Shown here piece after piece: positions 1 to 9,015 of a DNA stretch of 64,000 nt. The notes below the pieces were generated by a model. It saw only the letters and a program-made list of their open reading frames with translations. It was not told the DNA's origin and did no database searches. The stretch spans positions 62,001 through 126,000 of the forward strand of contig NZ_JAHXBN010000015.1 in the NCBI RefSeq assembly GCF_019924045.1. The letters run 5' to 3'. Source of the stretch: Dyadobacter fermentans. Its GTDB lineage: Bacteria > Bacteroidota > Bacteroidia > Cytophagales > Spirosomataceae. A program made the position numbers and the translations under genes. Position 1 is the first letter of the stretch. Each line of letters starts with the position of its first letter.

Positions 1-1829
1 TCGCGTCCGTTCTGGCGGCCGATGTAAGTGAAGTTATTATAGAAAGTCGTACGGCGCGCATTCACGATGTCGAGCCCGAGACTCGTACGGAATTTCAAAC
101 CTTCCAGAATATTCACGTTCAGCGCCGAAGTACCGAAAAGGCGGTTGGTAAAATCCTTGTCATAACCCTCCACGGCTTCGGCCAATGGGTTGGTCATAAA
201 ACGCTGGTCGTAGCTTGCATACTGGTAACCGCCGTTCTGATCGTAAACCGGGCCGGTAGGATCGAGGCCCAATGCCGTAATGACGATACCGCCTGGTCCG
301 CCGCGGTCGGTAGGCACATTGCTGCTGCCCGACCGGTTGAACGACCAGCTGTTGCTCAGCGTAGCCTTGCCTTTGAGGAAATCGTTATCCAGATTCATCC
401 GGAAACCATAGCGATTGAAGTCCGTATTCTTAATGATCCCTTTGTTATTCAAATAGTTACCAACAAATGCATACCGCATTCCTTTGTTGCCTCCGGTAAA
501 CGAAAGCTGGTGGTTAGACAGCCCGCCGGTACGCGAAATCACGTCCCACCAGTCGGTACCTTGCCCGATTTGCGCGATCTGCGCATCGGTGTAGCGCGGG
601 TTACCGCCCTGGCTGCGTTCCAGCATGTTAATGTAGCGTGCATAATCGGCTCCGTTGAGTACATCCACTTGGCGCGCGATGGTTTGGAATGAGTATGAAC
701 CGTCATAATCGACGCGGCTCTGGCCTTCCTTACCGCGTTTGGTCGTAATCAAAATCACACCGTTCGCCCCCCGGGAACCGTAAATGGACGTCGCAGAGGC
801 GTCTTTTAGTATTTCAATGGATTCGATTTCGTTCGGGTTGATGGTCGCCATCGCATTGGTAGGCTGGCGGTTGCCACTGGTGCCTAATGCGCCGTTGTCG
901 GGATAAATGGGGAAGCCATCGATCACGTAAAGTGGCTCACTACCACTGTTAATGGAGTTGGCACCACGCACACGGATGGAAATGCCCCCACCCGGCGCAC
1001 CCGAGGTTTGCGTCACCTGCACGCCCGGCGCCCGCGACTGAATCGCCTGATCCACCGACGTAACCGGCATTTCGCGGATCGCATCGCCTTTAATGCTCGC
1101 GACCGAGCCTGTCAGATCACTTTTGCGAACCGAACCATAACCCACCACCACCACTTCTTCCAGTGCCTGGTTGTCGGGCTGCATTGTTACCGACAAGTTC
1201 GTCTGGCCACCCAAGGTTACCTCCTGCGGCTTGTAGCCCACAAAACTGAAAACCAACACCGCATTCTGCTCGATCACATCGAGTGTAAAAGTGCCTTCCT
1301 GGTCGGTAGTAGTCCCTTTTTGGGTTCCTTTAATGATTACGCTCACACCGGGCAAGCCCGCATTGTTCTCATCGATCACCTTGCCTTTGACCTGCGCTAC
1401 GGCCGGGCTGGCAATATTTTCAGCGGCCTCGGGCTGCTGCGGCTCGGTAACGGCGCCGGTCTCGGCCGTCAGCAAAATGCGCCCTGCCGTTAGTTCATAG
1501 GCAATGTGCAGCGGGTCGAGCAATGTACTCAGCGCCGTCGATAGCTTCTGCCGGTTGATATGCACATCAATGGTCCGCTCGGCGCGGATGTTTTTCTGGC
1601 TGTACGCAAACTTCACATCGGCCTGTCCCTCGATCTCACGCAGGACATTTCTCAGTTCGGCATTCTGTGCATGGATCGTCACCATTCTCTCCATGATCTC
1701 CTGCGCTCGCCCCTCGCTCGCAGCGTGGGTAAGCGTCGTGAAAACCACTGCAAAAAGGATTTGGGCAAATGTTATTTTCATGACCATGCATAGTGATGCA
1801 CACCATTTTAACTGTTGGGTTTTTTGCAT
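1..1829 (-). CDS. SusC/RagA-family TonB-linked outer membrane receptor, N-terminal part
   Basis: This is an outer-membrane TonB-dependent transporter for the uptake of a glycan or another large substrate. It reads from 1829 down to the window edge, so the C-terminal barrel is missing. In order it shows a long signal peptide (about residues 1-40), an STN domain (about 50-105) of the kind that passes a signal to a FecR partner, a carboxypeptidase-regulatory-like fold (around GLPGVSVIIKGTQKGTTT), and a plug domain starting near LEEVVVVGYGSVRKSDLTG with the SusC motif around PLYVIDGFPI. I chose the ATG at 1829 over those at 1787 and 1781 because the long basic n-region is usual in this family. 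The FecR and sigma genes upstream on the same strand support regulation by transenvelope signalling. A susD gene would be expected just outside the window. Confidence 0.93.
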   Translation of the reverse strand, partial: MQKTQQLKWCASLCMVMKITFAQILFAVVFTTLTHAASEGRAQEIMERMVTIHAQNAELRNVLREIEGQADVKFAYSQKNIRAERTIDVHINRQKLSTALSTLLDPLHIAYELTAGRILLTAETGAVTEPQQPEAAENIASPAVAQVKGKVIDENNAGLPGVSVIIKGTQKGTTTDQEGTFTLDVIEQNAVLVFSFVGYKPQEVTLGGQTNLSVTMQPDNQALEEVVVVGYGSVRKSDLTGSVASIKGDAIREMPVTSVDQAIQSRAPGVQVTQTSGAPGGGISIRVRGANSINSGSEPLYVIDGFPIYPDNGALGTSGNRQPTNAMATINPNEIESIEILKDASATSIYGSRGANGVILITTKRGKEGQSRVDYDGSYSFQTIARQVDVLNGADYARYINMLERSQGGNPRYTDAQIAQIGQGTDWWDVISRTGGLSNHQLSFTGGNKGMRYAFVGNYLNNKGIIKNTDFNRYGFRMNLDNDFLKGKATLSNSWSFNRSGSSNVPTDRGGPGGIVITALGLDPTGPVYDQNGGYQYASYDQRFMTNPLAEAVEGYDKDFTNRLFGTSALNVNILEGLKFRTSLGLDIVNARRTTFYNNFTYIGRQNGR

Positions 1830-2006
1830 ATTTTTGAAGGTTCTATTTGTGAAAAACAGGACATCCGCCAGCTTACCGTCTGTCCAGGATCTCGTAAGCA
1901 GGCATTTCCGAAGCCGGTAGTGGTGGTACACTATCGGTTTCTTTGTTTTAGGTCGGTGGGGTAGCTTTTATAGTTTCATAGTTAAGGGTTTAGGATTAGG
2001 AAAGAC

Positions 2007-3047
2007 TTAGTCACAGCCGCGGCCGTTGATCAGAATGCGTGTTCCTTTCACTTCGTAATCGGCGCCATTGGATTTACAAACGAGCGCCAGTTTGTCGTAG
2101 AGCTGCATGTCGGAGAGGTCTCCGGTGAAAGAGCAATGCGCGATGCGGTCGTTCGCGAATACGATCTCTATCCCGTAGGTTTCCTGCAATGCGGCTGCTA
2201 TCTTTTCCAGTTTTTCGTCGTTGAAAATCATTTTTGCTTCCTCAGCAACCGGCGACGTTTTCACGGGCTCAGGCACGAGGCCGGTCATCAGGTGACGGCT
2301 TTCGGCAAAATAGGTTACCCGCTGGTTCGGCGTGAGCACCACACCATTGTCCTGATTATCAACAGAATCCCCTTCGCTGAACGCCTCCCGATTTTCAAAT
2401 ACCGACACTTTCCCGGTCACAACCTCCACTTCCAGCGCCTTGTCCTTCGCATTATTTTTGATCCTGAAACTGGTACCGAGCACGCGGGTGATGATTTTGC
2501 CGCTGTATACGAGAAAAGGCTGGTCGGGATTGCGGGTAATCTCGAAGAATGCATTACCGGTGAGCTGCACCGTGCGCTTGTCGCCTGCGAATGACGCCGG
2601 GAACACGATTTTCGCACCCGGTTCGAGGGTTACCGTACTGCGGTCGCTCAGCGTAAGGCGCTTCGGAACGTCGGTCGTGTTTTCTTCGGTGATCAGACGG
2701 CTTTGGGGCGCTTGTACAAACATTTTTTCCTGCATCACATCCGGCTTACGGGCATCCTTACCCAGAAATGTCCAGAAACCGATCACCAGCAGCACCGCCG
2801 CAGCTGTGGCGATGTACACCGTAGCCCTGCGCCACCACTGCCTCACAACAGCCGGCTCTGCATAATCCTCCACAGCCAGTTTACCCAGCATCCGCTCCTC
2901 CATCTCGCGCTTCTCCTGGTCGCTGAGCACCTCCATCCCGTCGGCATTGAGGCTTTCATACCATCGGTGAATTTTCAGCTTTTCTTCCTTCGTGCAGTTT
3001 CCTTCCCGGTATTTCAGGAGCAGTGCTCGCCATTCCTTGTTGTTCAT
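2007..3047 (-). CDS. FecR family anti-sigma factor
   Basis: This is an inner-membrane anti-sigma regulator. It holds the ECF sigma factor encoded upstream and is relieved by contact with the STN domain of the SusC receptor encoded downstream. The 346 residues begin with a cytoplasmic segment (1-74) and have one transmembrane helix at about 75-95. A periplasmic FecR domain follows (about 120-225, with LTLSDRSTVTLEPGAKIVFP) and then a DUF4974-type C-terminal domain (about 275-345, ending LINGRGCD). The gene order sigma, fecR, susC on one strand is the standard Bacteroidota arrangement. The gene is 194 bp downstream of the sigma gene. Confidence 0.93.
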   Translation of the reverse strand: MNNKEWRALLLKYREGNCTKEEKLKIHRWYESLNADGMEVLSDQEKREMEERMLGKLAVEDYAEPAVVRQWWRRATVYIATAAAVLLVIGFWTFLGKDARKPDVMQEKMFVQAPQSRLITEENTTDVPKRLTLSDRSTVTLEPGAKIVFPASFAGDKRTVQLTGNAFFEITRNPDQPFLVYSGKIITRVLGTSFRIKNNAKDKALEVEVVTGKVSVFENREAFSEGDSVDNQDNGVVLTPNQRVTYFAESRHLMTGLVPEPVKTSPVAEEAKMIFNDEKLEKIAAALQETYGIEIVFANDRIAHCSFTGDLSDMQLYDKLALVCKSNGADYEVKGTRILINGRGCD

Positions 3048-3241
3048 TGATGTTTAAATCAGGTCTTCGAAATGATAAGCCGAAGAAATAGCACCATTCC
3101 CTAAATAGATTTAGAAAATATTTGAATCGTACAATTTTAAATGGGCTTTAAACCGGAAGTTCTTGGAAAAAGATAATGAGAGGAGAATGGAGGAAAGGGA
3201 GGATGGAGGAAAGGAACTGAGCGCTTTCGATGTGCCGGGTA
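3048..3241. repeat. Intergenic gap with purine-rich repeat (copy 1)
   Basis: No gene is visible between the sigma and fecR genes. Positions 3177-3215 are almost pure purine on the plus strand and contain the 18-mer ATGGAGGAAAGGGAGGAT at 3187-3204, followed by a second partial copy (GGAGGAAAGG, 3205-3214). The same 18-mer occurs at 6883-6900. Confidence 0.7.
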
Positions 3242-3817
3242 CTAGATCAATCCGGAGGCGGCAAGCAGCAGGACCATCACTTCTTTCAAATGCGTTCTTA
3301 CTATCCGTACGGATTTGGTAAGATGGTATTCGACCGCCTTTTCCGAAAGACCAAAACGGGTGGCGATGCGGGCAATGGGCCAGTATTCGAGCTTGTGGAG
3401 GCGGAAGATTTCGCGGGTCTTTTCCGGTAAAATGTGGAGGCATTCATCGATTACCCGCAGCAGCTCATCCAATGCAAGCTGGTTTTCAGTATCCAAATCC
3501 TGCATACCCTCGAATGGGCCGTAGTCGTCAAGATACTCGAACGTCCGGCCTTTGGTGCGGATGTAATCGATAACTTCATAGCGAACAGCGGAAAAGAGGT
3601 AGTAATTGAGATTTTCGATCCGCAGGGTATCCCGTTCCCGCCAGAGCCGCAGAAAAATGTCCTGCACGATCTCTTCGGCCGCTTCCTTGTTGCGGAGCTT
3701 GCGGTATGCAACCAGGAACATGTCGTACCAGTAGGCCTTATAAACCGCCGTAAATGCTTCCGCATCCCCATTTTGCAATGCGAGGAGCAGGTGGCCGGCC
3801 TTGTCGTTATCCACCAT
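3242..3817 (-). CDS. ECF RNA polymerase sigma-70 factor (FecI/SigW-like)
   Basis: This sigma factor directs RNA polymerase to the adjacent receptor operon. It is 191 residues, the usual length for Bacteroidota ECF factors. Region 2 is visible at about residues 20-90 (AYWYDMFLVAYRKL, EEIVQDIFLRLWRERD, RYEVIDYIRTK). Region 4, with its helix-turn-helix, lies at about 125-180 (LPEKTREIFRLHKLEYW, ARFGLSEKAVEYHLTKS). It heads the sigma-fecR-susC array. A possible TAnnTTTG box lies about 45 bp upstream. Confidence 0.93.
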   Translation of the reverse strand: MVDNDKAGHLLLALQNGDAEAFTAVYKAYWYDMFLVAYRKLRNKEAAEEIVQDIFLRLWRERDTLRIENLNYYLFSAVRYEVIDYIRTKGRTFEYLDDYGPFEGMQDLDTENQLALDELLRVIDECLHILPEKTREIFRLHKLEYWPIARIATRFGLSEKAVEYHLTKSVRIVRTHLKEVMVLLLAASGLI

Positions 3818-3858
3818 TACAGCTTGTTTTTGTTTGAGATCGGGAAATAGGAATCTGG

Positions 3859-3866
3859 CAAAGTTA
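3859..3866 (-). promoter_or_regulatory. Possible -7 box of the sigma factor gene
   Basis: On the minus strand this reads TAACTTTG, matching the Bacteroidota -7 consensus TAnnTTTG, about 42 bp upstream of the start codon. I see no convincing -33 element. Confidence 0.4.
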
Positions 3867-3928
3867 TATTATTTGTTTTTATTATCCATTAAAACAGATT
3901 TTCACTTTGCAGGTCCCGCATTGCACTT

Positions 3929-6838
3929 TCACTTGAAATTCAACAAATATCCCGTCAAATCGGCCAGATCCTGCTCATTCAAGCCCAATGCGGTAGGCTC
4001 GGGCATGAGTGACGATGGCATTTTCTCACGCGTTTTAATCTGATCGGCCTTGATCGTATGCTGCTGACCGGCGGCATCTTTCAAAACAACATTCGCGCCG
4101 TCGCTCATGAGGAAGCCGAAATAGGTATCGCCCTTTTTAGTCACGATCGTGTAGCTTTCATAACCGAAAACCATGCTCGCCGAAGGATTCACTATGGCGT
4201 CGAGCAGCCCTGCTTTATCGAATTTTTTGTGGATAGTGGTTAAGTCCGGCCCGATTTCGGCGCCTGTCTTTCCGTGCTTATGACAGGCGGCACAAGTTGT
4301 CGAAAAGATTTTCGCGCCATGCGCCGGATCTGCATTCATTCTCGATATAAAATCCGTTTTCAAAACTTTACCGTTTCTCGGGAAAAACTGGCTCGCGACC
4401 ACACGCACATTCTGATCGGGGTTCTTGAAAATAATCTCGCTCACCGATTTGGCAATCGTATCGGGCAACTGGCCCTGCACGCGCATATCCACGAGGATAT
4501 TGCCTCCATCTTTGTCCTGCGCCATTTGTCGGGCGGTTTCAACACGCTGCGGCATCGGTTGCGTTTTATCGGCAACGGTCTTTTTCAGGTCGAGCATGTG
4601 CTTGTAGGCGGGTGTCATCACCTGGGCGGTGGCTTGTTCCCAATTCATCAGGTCGGCCCAGTCGTTGCTTTTGCGGAAGTTGATCCAGTAAGAAGCCTGC
4701 GAAGCCACATCGGGCAAAGTGGATTTGGACAATGCGATCATCGCCCCGGCCGCTTTTTTGTCTTTGATAAAACCAATGGCCGTCAATGCCCTGCGCCGTT
4801 CGGGCTCCGAAACCTTGGCCGAACCCGCCCGAATTTTCAATTCCTCCACTGCAGAAACCGGGTGCAGGCGCCATGCGAGGCCCGCGCGCTGCGGTTTCCA
4901 GTTCGGTGGATCGGCTTTGAATGCCTCGCGCACATAGGCGTACACCTGAGCTTCCTTTCCATCCGCCGCGGTCCCGATCGCTTCCAGCATCCAGGGGTCT
5001 TTGCCGTCGTAGTTTTTGATGAGGTTTGATATACTGCCGATTGCCTGGTCATAAGGAACGTCCCGCAGTGCAATCCCCACTTCACGGCGTACCGACGGGT
5101 CGGCGTCTTTGGACATTTGTTCCAAGTAAGGACTCATCTTGCTGGTCGATTTTAATGCACGAAAAGCCGTCAGCCGGTGCATGGCATTGGACGAGCTGAG
5201 CAATTTGACCACCTCGGCATTACCCTGCTCTCCCAACTGAGCCAGAAGCCAGATCGCCCGCGCCTGATGATATGGATTTTCGGACGCCAGTAACTGCTTA
5301 ACTTCCGGTACTGCTTCCGCGCCTTTTGTCTTTAATCCTTCAAATCCTAATGCACGGACATTGATGGCAGGGTTTTTCAATGCATTAACCAAGCCCGTGG
5401 TTGTCGTGAAATCCAGCTTTGGGGTAGCTAGCTTTTTACCCTTCGGCGTAATGCGGTAAATGCGTCCGTAACCCTTTTTGTCCTTCATGGCATGGCCGCC
5501 TACAACGGGATCGTACCAATCGGCGATGTAGATGGCCCCGTCGGGCCCCACTGCCACGTCCGACGGTCTGAACCATTTGCGGTAATCTTCATCGGTCTCG
5601 TACCATTCGTACCGCTCCGAAACTTTCGGAAAAGAGCTGATCAGATCCTGACGTTTCAATTCAAAACCAGCACCCTGCGGCTTCGGCTGGTAAGCAAATA
5701 TCACATTACGCCCCGCCTCGCAGCTTAGCAATGTGCCACGGTAGTTTTTACCTAATTCATCTCCTTCATAAAACACGATTCCCGTGGGTGAACCTGCGCC
5801 TGAATTGTCTCCGGCCGGCATTACGCCCGGGTCCTCCTGGTGCCAGTGCGTGGCGAAAATGTCCTGACCGGGGCGACGATCTGCCTGCCAATAGCGAGTG
5901 CCATCCGCCGAAAAATAACCCGCGTTGCCATTTTCCTGCAAAAACGAAACGCGGCACGTGATTACCTGGTCGTCGTTATCGTTTTGCCACATATTGCCGT
6001 AGCTGTCCAGGCATACCTCGTAGCTGTTGCGGAAGTTGTGGCCGAGTACTTTCAAGCCGCTACCATCCGGATTTATGCGTAATGCGAGCCCGCCGACCCA
6101 AATGCGGCCGTCGTCCGACTTCTGGTTGCCTTCATTCTTCTTATTATATGGCGTCCCACCAACGTAAAGGCTTCCGCTCCGCAATGTCCAGCCGCTTTTG
6201 TCAGTGATTTTATGCGGACCTGCATTACCGGTATTGAAATAATACTTCCCATCCGGCCCGACGATCAGTGAATGCAACGAATGATCATGGTCGAAACCGC
6301 CGAAGCCCGTCAGGAAAACCTCCCGCTTGTCTGGTTTATCGTCACCATCCGTGTCTGTGTACACGAGCAGGTTAGGCGCGCAGGAGACGATGGTTTTATT
6401 TCCAATGACCGCAATGCCGAGCGGCGCCGTCAACAACGAATCTTCGACATATACTTTGGAAGACTCTGCCTTACCATCTCCGTCCTTGTCTTCCAGGATC
6501 ATCACCCTGTCACCCTTTTGCTTGTGGCTTAGGCGCTCAGCGGGTTTGGTATTAAAATCCCTGTAATTGACCGCTTCCGTGATCCATACCCGGCCTCTGG
6601 CGTCGATGTCCATGTTCGTGGGGTTGAAGAACATCGGTGCTTCGGCCCACAATGTGGCTTCGAGGTCATCGGGCACGTACAGCCGCGAGGAGTCGTTAGC
6701 GACAGCAACGGGCGTGACAGACCGGTTCGGCAACTTCTGTCCGTTCGGGATTAGAACAATGCCGAAAGCGGAAGCGACCAAAATGCTCAATGCCGGAATA
6801 GCGCTTCTTCTTAGTGGTAATGCACTGATAATGTTCAT
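3929..6838 (-). CDS. PVC-type heme-binding membrane-bound dehydrogenase
   Basis: This is a predicted exported oxidoreductase of the family that joins a sugar-dehydrogenase-like beta-propeller to a cytochrome c domain. It has 969 residues counted from the ATG at 6838, which opens a signal peptide (MNIISALPLRRSAIPALS). The propeller occupies roughly residues 45-500 (for example PTNMDIDARGRVWITEA and SDVAVGPDGAIYIADWYDP). HEAT-like repeats follow at about 520-780, and one heme-binding motif, CAACH, lies at residues 849-853. An in-frame ATG 126 bp further upstream would add a Pro/Ser-rich stretch translated from the purine-repeat hairpin, so I rejected it. The sugar isomerase-like gene just upstream suggests a joint role in oxidising sugars or glycosides. 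The substrate is unknown. Confidence 0.88.
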   Translation of the reverse strand: MNIISALPLRRSAIPALSILVASAFGIVLIPNGQKLPNRSVTPVAVANDSSRLYVPDDLEATLWAEAPMFFNPTNMDIDARGRVWITEAVNYRDFNTKPAERLSHKQKGDRVMILEDKDGDGKAESSKVYVEDSLLTAPLGIAVIGNKTIVSCAPNLLVYTDTDGDDKPDKREVFLTGFGGFDHDHSLHSLIVGPDGKYYFNTGNAGPHKITDKSGWTLRSGSLYVGGTPYNKKNEGNQKSDDGRIWVGGLALRINPDGSGLKVLGHNFRNSYEVCLDSYGNMWQNDNDDQVITCRVSFLQENGNAGYFSADGTRYWQADRRPGQDIFATHWHQEDPGVMPAGDNSGAGSPTGIVFYEGDELGKNYRGTLLSCEAGRNVIFAYQPKPQGAGFELKRQDLISSFPKVSERYEWYETDEDYRKWFRPSDVAVGPDGAIYIADWYDPVVGGHAMKDKKGYGRIYRITPKGKKLATPKLDFTTTTGLVNALKNPAINVRALGFEGLKTKGAEAVPEVKQLLASENPYHQARAIWLLAQLGEQGNAEVVKLLSSSNAMHRLTAFRALKSTSKMSPYLEQMSKDADPSVRREVGIALRDVPYDQAIGSISNLIKNYDGKDPWMLEAIGTAADGKEAQVYAYVREAFKADPPNWKPQRAGLAWRLHPVSAVEELKIRAGSAKVSEPERRRALTAIGFIKDKKAAGAMIALSKSTLPDVASQASYWINFRKSNDWADLMNWEQATAQVMTPAYKHMLDLKKTVADKTQPMPQRVETARQMAQDKDGGNILVDMRVQGQLPDTIAKSVSEIIFKNPDQNVRVVASQFFPRNGKVLKTDFISRMNADPAHGAKIFSTTCAACHKHGKTGAEIGPDLTTIHKKFDKAGLLDAIVNPSASMVFGYESYTIVTKKGDTYFGFLMSDGANVVLKDAAGQQHTIKADQIKTREKMPSSLMPEPTALGLNEQDLADLTGYLLNFK

Positions 6839-6876
6839 AATGCTGAAATAAAGGGAGAAAAGGGGGAAAGGAGAAG

Positions 6877-6936
6877 AGGAGGATGGAGGAAAGGGAGGAT
6901 AGCTAATCGAAGAAGAATCCCTTCCTCCATCCTCCC
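6877..6936. repeat. Purine-rich inverted repeat (copy 2)
   Basis: The arm at 6877-6896 (AGGAGGATGGAGGAAAGGGA) pairs almost perfectly with 6917-6936 across a 20-nt loop. The left arm overlaps the 18-mer repeat shared with 3187-3204. It lies in the 122-bp gap between the isomerase-like gene and the dehydrogenase gene and could act as a terminator or an mRNA-processing hairpin. Confidence 0.7.
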
Positions 6937-6960
6937 ATTCGTCCCTCTTTTCCCAACAAC

Positions 6961-7845
6961 TCACGTTAGAAATAATCCTTTGAGGTAGCTGAGATTATGC
7001 TGGTAACAGGGGATAATCTCAGCGCCTTGCGGCGTGGCACCCTCGATCTGCATCCAGCCTTCATATCCGATGTCCTTCACAGCTTTGGCAACACGCGGCC
7101 AGTCTAGCGGGCCTTCGCCCAGACGCTGGCCGTTTTCCTTCATATGGATTTCACAGATCATGTCCTTACCGAGCATCGGTATTTCCTTGAAAATATCATG
7201 ACCGGCATCGGTCGAATTGCGGAAATCGTAATACACCTTCACTGCCTTCGAGCCGACTGCATGGATAATATCCAAATGCTCCTGCCCGCTCAGCCACGAC
7301 TCGATACCCAGGGTTATGCCCTGTTTCTCGGCGTGCGGTGCTACTTTTTTCAGTCGCTCAATCACCGCTTTTTTACCGGCATCGTCATTTCGCAAATCGC
7401 CCTCCGAGAAGAATGCCAGCAAAATCACCTTTACGCCCAATGCCTTCGCCGCATCCACGCTGTTCCATACCCATTCTTCTGTTTTCGGTTGCGATTTGTA
7501 AGGTACCCGGTTCAGCTCACCGATTGCCAGGCTCGACACCTTCACACCCGTACGTGCGGACGCGTCGCGGATCGCCTGCAAGGTTTCCGGCACCGAGAGG
7601 CCTTTTTCGTCCTTTCCGGTATTATAGCTCACCTGAATGCCGTGCAAACCGATCTGCTTCGCCCGTTCGAACGCTTCCGGGCTCAGCTGCCGTCCTACCG
7701 ACCAGTCGCAAGCGCCGATCTGGAATTTCGGTACCGTCGCATAGCCGGTTCTAAGCGCATTGTTCTCGTCAAATGCCGTCGATGCCAGCAGCAGCGCGCT
7801 GCTTTTGAGCATTTGCCGTCGGTTAAGCACCAAACCTTCTATCAT
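6961..7845 (-). CDS. Sugar phosphate isomerase/epimerase family protein (TIM barrel)
   Basis: This is a xylose-isomerase-like TIM-barrel protein of 294 residues. The N-terminus has a twin-arginine-like signal (NRRQMLKSSALLLAST), which argues for the upstream start and for export to the periplasm. Conserved barrel stretches include IGLHGIQVSYNTG, LGIESWLSGQEHL, VYYDFRNSTDAGHD and EIHMKENGQRLGEGPLDW; the Glu, Asp, His and Glu residues in these are the usual metal ligands of the family. It is followed at 122 bp by the PVC-type dehydrogenase, a common pairing in Bacteroidota sugar-oxidation clusters. The exact reaction (isomerase, epimerase or lyase) cannot be read from the sequence. Confidence 0.87.
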   Translation of the reverse strand: MIEGLVLNRRQMLKSSALLLASTAFDENNALRTGYATVPKFQIGACDWSVGRQLSPEAFERAKQIGLHGIQVSYNTGKDEKGLSVPETLQAIRDASARTGVKVSSLAIGELNRVPYKSQPKTEEWVWNSVDAAKALGVKVILLAFFSEGDLRNDDAGKKAVIERLKKVAPHAEKQGITLGIESWLSGQEHLDIIHAVGSKAVKVYYDFRNSTDAGHDIFKEIPMLGKDMICEIHMKENGQRLGEGPLDWPRVAKAVKDIGYEGWMQIEGATPQGAEIIPCYQHNLSYLKGLFLT

Positions 7846-7926
7846 TACAGTCAGATTTTGAAATACTTAAAAGAATATCTTCAAAAATGTGCTGCGATTT
7901 GGTTTCTACTTATGCTGTGGGTAACG

Positions 7927-8286
7927 TTACCGGCTGAATGCATCCTCGATATGCCGGATGTCGGTCGAGCCATCGGGTAATCTGAGGATCGAAACAATGT
8001 CAAAACGGACATCATTTTCCCAATCGGTATCGAAAATATACTGCTCGGCGGCGCGCATAACGAGCTTTGCCTTGGTCGCATTCACAAATTCTTCCGGCAT
8101 CCCGAATGCGGTACCGGTGCGTGTTTTTACCTCGACGAAAATCAGCATATCGTCTTTTGAGACAATCAGATCGATTTCGGATTGCCAGCTCCGGTAATTT
8201 TTGGCAATGATTTTGAAGCCCTTTTCGAGCAGGAAAGATGCCGCGGTGGTTTCGCCCCAGCGGCCAAGGTCATTGTGTTGTGCCAT
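7927..8286 (-). CDS. YraN family (UPF0102) endonuclease-like protein
   Basis: A 119-residue protein with the fold of Holliday-junction-resolvase-like nucleases. The family signature is complete: an N-terminal GRWGETTAASFLLEKGF helix, then SEIDLIVSKDDMLIFVEVKTRTG, which carries the acidic residues and the ExK of a PD-(D/E)xK site. The length is usual. It lies 8 bp downstream of the RelE-like toxin gene on the same strand. The cellular role of YraN is not established. Confidence 0.92.
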   Translation of the reverse strand: MAQHNDLGRWGETTAASFLLEKGFKIIAKNYRSWQSEIDLIVSKDDMLIFVEVKTRTGTAFGMPEEFVNATKAKLVMRAAEQYIFDTDWENDVRFDIVSILRLPDGSTDIRHIEDAFSR

Positions 8287-8294
8287 AGTGTGTT

Positions 8295-8639
8295 TTAGTG
8301 TATATTATAATTCTGGTCGAGCTCGGTCAGGAGCTGTTTCAACGCTGCCATTTGAATGGAATCCTGTTCACTTTTGCCATAAATTGTCAGAAGATCTACC
8401 GATTTATTCGTTACCTGAACATAGGTGATAACACGCGCTCCGCCCGACTTCCCTTTTCCTTTTGATTTGATGGAAAGCCTTAATTTGTAACAACCCTGCC
8501 CCAGTGGAATCCCCTGCGTCGGATTTAATTCTAAAGAGTGTATTAACTGAAAAACCTCTTTTGACAGAGAAGGGTACTTTTTCAAAAGTCGTTTAAACTC
8601 TGATTCAAACCTTCGCGTCGTTCTGACAAAGTAACTCAT
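8295..8639 (-). CDS. RelE/ParE-superfamily toxin
   Basis: A 114-residue protein resembling RelE/HigB-type mRNA interferases: a basic N-terminal helix (FESEFKRLLKKYPSLSKEV), then strand-rich KLRLSIKSKGKGKSGGARVI and YVQVTNKSVDLLTIYGKSEQD, the usual core. Its start overlaps the end of the upstream antitoxin gene by 35 bp, which indicates translational coupling. It probably cleaves mRNA when free of the antitoxin. The catalytic residues are not certain enough to name. Confidence 0.85.
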   Translation of the reverse strand: MSYFVRTTRRFESEFKRLLKKYPSLSKEVFQLIHSLELNPTQGIPLGQGCYKLRLSIKSKGKGKSGGARVITYVQVTNKSVDLLTIYGKSEQDSIQMAALKQLLTELDQNYNIH

Positions 8640-8835
8640 CCAGGAACTCTTTTGCGTCCCTGGTTTCCAATTTTCCCTGTTCGATTAATTCTAGGTCGTC
8701 AACAATCTCAATTGCTTCGTCCAAAATTTTGAAGTGGATCGGCAAAAGTGGCTTGAATTTGACATACGGAAGTTTTCGAAGCATCTTCATGAAGAGTTCC
8801 GCTTTTTCGTCTTTAATATCCAGTAAAACCTTCAT
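8605..8835 (-). CDS. Antitoxin of the RelE-type pair
   Basis: A 76-residue acidic protein (MKVLLDIKDEKAELFMKML at the start; an acidic helix ILDEAIEIVDDLELIEQ near the C-terminus). It is too small for a separate enzymatic domain and is encoded just before and overlapping the RelE-like toxin, so it is best read as the neutralising partner. I chose the ATG at 8835 because the longer frame up to 9162 runs through the promoter region and into lipB on the other strand. Confidence 0.78.
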   Translation of the reverse strand: MKVLLDIKDEKAELFMKMLRKLPYVKFKPLLPIHFKILDEAIEIVDDLELIEQGKLETRDAKEFLDELLCQNDAKV

Positions 8836-8859
8836 AACCACAGAATTTAGTTGCACTAA

Positions 8860-8867
8860 CAAATTTA
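8860..8867 (-). promoter_or_regulatory. Possible promoter of the RelE-type toxin-antitoxin operon
   Basis: On the minus strand this reads TAAATTTG, a full match to TAnnTTTG, 24 bp before the antitoxin start. Confidence 0.45.
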
Positions 8868-8878
8868 ACGAACATTTA

Positions 8879-8892
8879 GCTAATAAATTAGC
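8879..8892. promoter_or_regulatory. Palindrome near the -33 region of the toxin-antitoxin promoter
   Basis: A perfect inverted repeat GCTAAT-AA-ATTAGC lies 11 bp upstream of the -7 box at 8860-8867, so it would overlap the -33 region. This is a fitting place for antitoxin autoregulation. Binding is inference. Confidence 0.45.
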
Positions 8893-9015
8893 GTTGTGAA
8901 ACCAGGGCATGTGTGTACAATATGTTTCATGAACCGGGTCCTGCCGGTCTGAACATTTAGACGTCACAAGTACGAATTGGTAACACCCTCGTCCCCAAAA
9001 TTTTTCAACATTGAA

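Noticed and set aside
1008..1493. Plus-strand open frames across the SusC gene
   Set aside because: They are shadows of the minus-strand receptor, whose domains are continuous through the region.
6839..6964. N-terminal extension of the PVC-type dehydrogenase
   Set aside because: The extra residues are a Pro/Ser/Phe-rich translation of the purine-repeat hairpin and lie before a proper signal peptide.
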